From: Endozoicomonas sp965198415
Lineage (GTDB): Bacteria; Pseudomonadota; Gammaproteobacteria; Pseudomonadales; Endozoicomonadaceae
Assembly: GCA_965198415.1 (NCBI GenBank)
Contig: CBDAPN010000030.1
Coordinates: 248,001-312,000 of the forward strand
DNA: 64,000 bases
Reading direction: 5' to 3'
Positions 60,274 to 64,000 of the stretch are shown here, piece by piece. A program made the position numbers and the translations under genes. The notes beneath the pieces are model-generated. The model was not told the DNA's origin. It searched no databases and saw nothing but the letters and a program-made list of their open reading frames with translations. The number at the start of each line of letters is the position of its first letter. The first letter of the stretch is position 1.

Positions 60274-62607
60274 CTACGGGCTGATGCCCATTCGTTGATT
60301 GGTCACCCTTACGCCCATGCGTCGCATGATGACCACCGCAGCCAGCATAACCAGCGAGACAAGTAACACCCAGAACGCCGAATCCAGCGGCTGCACCAGC
60401 GCCAGCGACATTTGGTAGTAGACCGTAGACACCGCATAGCCCAAAAAGAAGGTCCAGCCACCAATAAAGAAGGTCCAGCTGAGGCTGGTTTCGCGGTAAA
60501 TTGCCCCCAGAGCCGCAGCACAGGGTGTGTACAGAAGAATCATCAGCAGATAAGCGATAACCGCCGCCCGACTGGGGAACAGATCCCCCATGACCGAATA
60601 GGTGGTAACGGTCACTTCCTGCTCCTCAGCAACTTGTTTCAGATCACTGAGATCGCCAATTTCAATCCCCAGCGGATCATCGAAGGCCTGAACTACCCCT
60701 TTGAGGTTGACTGGAATGGTGGCCAGCGCACTGCGAATACCCGCCATCAGGTCAAAGGGCTCATCCGCTTCTTCTGCTTCGCCTTTGCTGTTCGCAGCAA
60801 TGGCTCCGTACATGGAGTCCAGCGTACCCACTACGGCCTCTTTTGCCAGCAGACCGGTAAATAACCCAACCGCTGCCGGCCAGTTTTCGTCTGTCATACC
60901 CATAGGAGCAAACACCGGCGTGATGATCTGACCAATTTTGCTGAGCATCGAGCTTTGTGTGTCCTGATGACCAAAAGAGCCGTCAGAACCAATGGAGTTC
61001 AGGGTATTTAACACCACGACCACCACCACAATCATTTTACCGGCGCGCAAAATAAAGGATTTCAGACGGTCCCAGGTACGCAGCAGCACTTGGGTAACTG
61101 AGGGCAGATGATAGTTGGGCAGCTCCATGATAAAGGGTGAACTGTCGCCACTGAGCAGGCTCTGCTTGAGGATCAGCCCGGTAAAAACCGCCGCCAAAAT
61201 ACCCACCATATAAAGTATAAAGACGACATCTTGCCCCGACTCCGGGAAGAAGGCTGCCGCAAACAGCGCGTAAACCGGCAACCGTGCGCCGCAGGACATA
61301 AACGGTGCCATGGAGATGGTCAGCAGCCGGTCTTTTTCGTTATCCAGCGTTCTGGCCGCCATGATCGCCGGTACGTTACAACCAAAACCCACCAGCATGG
61401 GCACAAAGGCTTTGCCCGGCAAGCCAAGAAAGCGCATCAGACGATCCACCACAAACGCCGCCCGCGCCATATAACCGGAGTCCTCAAGTACCGAGAGAAA
61501 CAGGAACAAAAAGGCAATAACCGGAATAAATGTGGATACCGTCTGCACACCACCACCGACACCATTGGCCAGCAACCCGACCACCCAGTCAGGCGAACCG
61601 ATGGAGCGTAACCAGTGCCCCAGACCATCCACCAGAAAAGTACCGGTAAAAATTTCAAAGAAATTAATAAATGCGCTGCCAAGTTTGATGGTGAACATAA
61701 ACATCAAGTACATGACCGCAGCGAAGATGGGAAAACCCAGCACCCGGTTCAAGACGATACGGTCAATGGACTCGGTCAGGCGATGGCTCACCGCGCCGCG
61801 AGTGCGTATGACCGTTTCCATGATCCGGCCAATCACATCGTAACGACTACTGGCGAGAATAATGTCCAGATCTTCACCAATGGCGGCTTCGAGGGTTTGC
61901 CGCTGACCGCTGGCCTCATCAATAATCTGTTGCGACAGATTGTCCAACGGGGGCTGATCACCCTCCAGTAATTTGAGAGCGTACCAGCGCAGGGATAAGG
62001 CGTGACCTTCTTTGATAGTCCCAGGCAGCAGAGCCTCAATAGCACCAATACCCTGCTCCAGCTGAGCACCGAGATTGAGCGCCCCCGCCACAGGCACACC
62101 GCGCTCCAAAAATACATGAATTTTTTTCTGGAAGCCCTTGATACTGCAGGCTTTACTGGCCACCAGCGGCAACACCGGGCAACCCAGTTCACGGGACAGT
62201 TTGTCAATATTGATGTCCATGCCTTTTTCCCGGGCAACGTCCATCATATTGAGAACCACAATCACCGGAACCCCCATATCCAGAACCTCAGAGGTCAGAT
62301 ACAGGTTGCGCTCCAGGTTAGAGGCATCAATGATATTGACGATAAGGTCGGCTTCGCGTTTGAGGATATAATCACGGGCTACTTTTTCATCCAGCGAGAC
62401 ATCGCTGTCCACGACATCAAGGCAGTAGGTGCCCGGCAGGTCAACCACCTCCACCGAGTGGCCGTGGTAAGTATAATGCCCGCTGCGCTTCTCAACCGTA
62501 ACGCCCGGCCAGTTACCGACCCGTTGGCGAGCACCGGTCAGGGCATTGAATAGCGTGGTTTTGCCACAATTGGGATTTCCGACAATAGCAATAGTTTGCT
62601 CTTTCAT
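60274..62607 (-). CDS. feoB: Ferrous iron transporter FeoB
   Basis: The 777-residue inner-membrane protein imports Fe(II). The N-terminal G domain shows G1 GNPNCGKTTLFNALTG, G3 VVDLPGTYCLD and G4 VVLNMMDVA. The gate-forming membrane domains contain PFMSCGARLPVYALFAAAFF and the second Gate motif TPCAAALGAIYRE. Length is typical. The start overlaps the feoA stop as ATGA, so translation is coupled. Confidence 0.95.
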   Translation of the reverse strand: MKEQTIAIVGNPNCGKTTLFNALTGARQRVGNWPGVTVEKRSGHYTYHGHSVEVVDLPGTYCLDVVDSDVSLDEKVARDYILKREADLIVNIIDASNLERNLYLTSEVLDMGVPVIVVLNMMDVAREKGMDINIDKLSRELGCPVLPLVASKACSIKGFQKKIHVFLERGVPVAGALNLGAQLEQGIGAIEALLPGTIKEGHALSLRWYALKLLEGDQPPLDNLSQQIIDEASGQRQTLEAAIGEDLDIILASSRYDVIGRIMETVIRTRGAVSHRLTESIDRIVLNRVLGFPIFAAVMYLMFMFTIKLGSAFINFFEIFTGTFLVDGLGHWLRSIGSPDWVVGLLANGVGGGVQTVSTFIPVIAFLFLFLSVLEDSGYMARAAFVVDRLMRFLGLPGKAFVPMLVGFGCNVPAIMAARTLDNEKDRLLTISMAPFMSCGARLPVYALFAAAFFPESGQDVVFILYMVGILAAVFTGLILKQSLLSGDSSPFIMELPNYHLPSVTQVLLRTWDRLKSFILRAGKMIVVVVVVLNTLNSIGSDGSFGHQDTQSSMLSKIGQIITPVFAPMGMTDENWPAAVGLFTGLLAKEAVVGTLDSMYGAIAANSKGEAEEADEPFDLMAGIRSALATIPVNLKGVVQAFDDPLGIEIGDLSDLKQVAEEQEVTVTTYSVMGDLFPSRAAVIAYLLMILLYTPCAAALGAIYRETSLSWTFFIGGWTFFLGYAVSTVYYQMSLALVQPLDSAFWVLLVSLVMLAAVVIMRRMGVRVTNQRMGISP

Positions 62608-62834
62608 GACTTGGAAACCTCCACAATATCCGCTTCATGACGACGCAGGGTTAACTGCGACCCTCTGACCTCCAGCTGAATAGGGTCTCCTAAAGGCGCA
62701 ACCCGAGAGACCTTGAACGGGGTTCCAATCGTCAGCCCCATGGCCATGAGTTTACGCCGGTAAGCGCTTCCCGAGTCCAGAAAGCCGGCAACACTTCCAC
62801 TTTCGCCAACTTCTAGCTCACCCAATGTGTCCAT
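62604..62834 (-). CDS. feoA: Ferrous iron transport protein FeoA
   Basis: A 76-residue SH3-like protein (VGESGSVAGFLDSGSAYRRK, LMAMGLTIGTPFKVSRVAPL, GDPIQLEVRGSQLTLRRHEA), required for FeoB activity. First gene of the feoABC operon, with GGAG before its ATG. Confidence 0.93.
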   Translation of the reverse strand: MDTLGELEVGESGSVAGFLDSGSAYRRKLMAMGLTIGTPFKVSRVAPLGDPIQLEVRGSQLTLRRHEADIVEVSKS

Positions 62835-63084
62835 CGTTTTTACTCCACTGGTAACAACCGTCGATTTTTACTGCGAGTATCGACTACCAGACTTCTCGAT
62901 AATGGTCAGTGAAACAACCGTAAAGTGATTGCAAGAGAAGGTGCTACGGGTCAATTATTATGGCGTGCTTTGTGTGTACAAAATACTTTTCGAGGTTGCC
63001 CGTGAATACGACGCAGCAATTTGACAGCAATTTGACTAGCGTTCGTAAGCCCCCGGTTAAGCTTCAATCAAAATGAATATATAC

Positions 63085-63103
63085 GCAAATGAGAATGGTT
63101 ACA
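63085..63103. promoter_or_regulatory. Possible Fur box
   Basis: GCAAATGAGAATGGTTACA agrees with the 19-bp Fur consensus at about 12 positions. It lies 250 bases upstream of feoA, further than usual, so the assignment is tentative. Confidence 0.3.
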
Positions 63104-63214
63104 ATTTGGTAACAGGGGACAGAACACTTCAATGGCCTGAATCAAAAGACACCTGCCTTTACGCAGATTTTGCAACATGGGATTTAGAATTAGCTCTGAA
63201 CCGAGCAAAAGAAC

Positions 63215-63257
63215 GTCACCCGAATACCTCATACACCAACTGAACGGTTCGGGTGAC
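63215..63257 (-). terminator. Hairpin downstream of the GAPDH gene
   Basis: GTCACCCGAA (63215-63224) pairs with TTCGGGTGAC (63248-63257); on the minus strand it is followed by GTTCTTTT. Probable terminator with an imperfect T run. Confidence 0.4.
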
Positions 63258-63346
63258 AATATGGGCAAATGCATGCGCCGGGCTTGTGCCAGGTACGCAT
63301 GCATTCCACAGGGAAGCGAGATGCAGATCCCGTATTGGACAAGTGG

Positions 63347-64000
63347 TTACGGTACTGTTGGGTACATGACGCCGGACATCAGTTGTAAAATCCGGTTGAC
63401 TTGGCAGCTGTAGCCGAATTCATTGTCGTACCAGACATAAAGCACACAGCGGTTACCATCGACGATGGTCGCTTGACCGTCCACCACCCCAGCCCGACGA
63501 CTGCCGACAAAGTCACTGGAAACCGCTTCCACTGAGGTAACGTAATCCACTTGCTTTTGCAGGCTGGAATACAACGACGTGTTGCGCAAAAACTCGTTCA
63601 ACTCAGCAACCGAACTGGACTGGGTCAAAGTAAGATTGAGTATGGCGAGGGAAACATTGGGCGTCGGTACGCGAATGGCGTTACCAGTTAACTTGCCCGC
63701 CAGCTCCGGTAAGGCTTTGGCCACCGCTTTGGCTGCACCGGTTTCGGTGATGACCATGTTTAATGCGGCACTGCGCCCACGGCGCTCACCATTGTGGTAA
63801 TTGTCAATCAGGTTCTGATCATTGGTGTAGGAGTGCACGGTTTCAACATGGCCGTGTTCAACACCGAACTGATCGTTGATCGCTTTGAGCACCGGCGTTA
63901 TGGCGTTGGTGGTACAGGAGGCGGCAGAGAGTATGGTATCGCTCGGTTGAATGTCCTGATGGTTGACGCCATAAACAATATTTTTAATATCCCCCTTGCC
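63347..64000 (-). CDS. gap: Glyceraldehyde-3-phosphate dehydrogenase, 5' part outside the window
   Basis: The last 218 codons of a GAPDH are present. The frame runs off the window end. The catalytic cysteine is in AASCTTNAITPVLKAI, followed by HGHVETVHSYTNDQNLIDNY, NMVITETGAAKAVAKALPEL, KLTGNAIRVPTPNVSLAIL and the C-terminal VVLYVWYDNEFGYS-like block (CVLYVWYDNEFGYSCQV). The HSYTNDQNLIDN wording and C-terminus resemble the longer pseudomonad GAPDH rather than E. coli GapA. It acts in glycolysis or gluconeogenesis. Confidence 0.92.
   Translation of the reverse strand, partial: GKGDIKNIVYGVNHQDIQPSDTILSAASCTTNAITPVLKAINDQFGVEHGHVETVHSYTNDQNLIDNYHNGERRGRSAALNMVITETGAAKAVAKALPELAGKLTGNAIRVPTPNVSLAILNLTLTQSSSVAELNEFLRNTSLYSSLQKQVDYVTSVEAVSSDFVGSRRAGVVDGQATIVDGNRCVLYVWYDNEFGYSCQVNRILQLMSGVMYPTVP

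Larger units (their letters stand above)
62835..63346. other. Gene-free stretch between feoA and the GAPDH gene
   Basis: 512 bp without a supported gene. It holds the feo promoter region, a possible Fur box (63085-63103) and two hairpins at the 3' side of the GAPDH gene (63215-63257 and 63268-63305, the latter with AATGCATGCG arms). Confidence 0.6.

Noticed and set aside
63068..63413. Short frames on both strands between feoA and GAPDH
   Set aside because: They overlap hairpins and the GAPDH 3' end and have no ribosome site.

Overview
The window reads as chromosomal DNA of a gammaproteobacterium. The evidence is a set of conserved neighbourhoods: gacA/uvrY-uvrC-pgsA-tRNA, yafS-rnhA-dnaQ facing gloB-mltD, cysI-DUF934, feoABC, and a FabY-type ketosynthase. 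Moderate GC, many decayed insertion sequences, expanded families of secreted or effector-like proteins and eukaryote-like domains (LIM-DA1 peptidase, Ser/Thr kinase) point to a host-associated Oceanospirillales lineage such as Endozoicomonadaceae. That placement is inference; no rRNA or marker alignment was possible.

Layout. 1-3.4 kb: response-regulator tail, uvrC, pgsA and four tRNAs (Gly, Cys, Leu, Cys). 3.5-6.6 kb: a secreted protein of unknown function, a LIM + DA1-like zinc peptidase, and a tyrosine recombinase translationally coupled to a KfrA-like coiled-coil DNA-binding protein preceded by two perfect palindromes. 7.8-8.3 kb: remnants of TnpB and ISAs1. 8.5-14 kb: accessory genes (effector-like protein, His-rich secreted protein, MarR-like regulator, Rossmann-like protein). 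14.2-19.3 kb: MOSC protein, tatD, cation-efflux gene, glutaredoxin-like gene, Kef-type antiporter. 19.4-23 kb: two secreted/membrane paralogs. 23-36.6 kb: mostly housekeeping genes (DUF2970, a 29-residue microprotein, cysI, DUF934, antiporter, sohB, SCP2, nudC, dnaQ, rnhA, yafS, gloB, mltD, RRM protein, cysK), with a TnpB 5' fragment inserted between yafS and gloB.

37-40.5 kb holds a tandem pair of helical paralogs with matching terminators. 40.6-42.6 kb holds a cobB sirtuin and a DUF4139 protein. 42.6-55.3 kb is the most unusual region: a kinase-like protein, then four large minus-strand genes of one paralogous family. These share an N-terminal module with the 8.5 kb gene, have mosaic or truncated bodies, and are separated by near-identical spacers that carry decayed copies of the module. 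One relic is fused to a TnpB pseudogene. The region looks like an array of candidate secreted effectors that diversifies by duplication, gene conversion and internal repeat expansion. 55.6-64 kb returns to core genes: fabY, an AraC-type regulator, DUF2147, a methyltransferase, feoCBA, and the 3' part of a GAPDH gene.

The housekeeping blocks are ordinary. The observations most worth following are the DA1-like peptidase, the effector-like array, the recombinase/KfrA pair with its palindromes, and a possible small RNA before 10,226. No secretion system is visible in the window, so effector status is a hypothesis.
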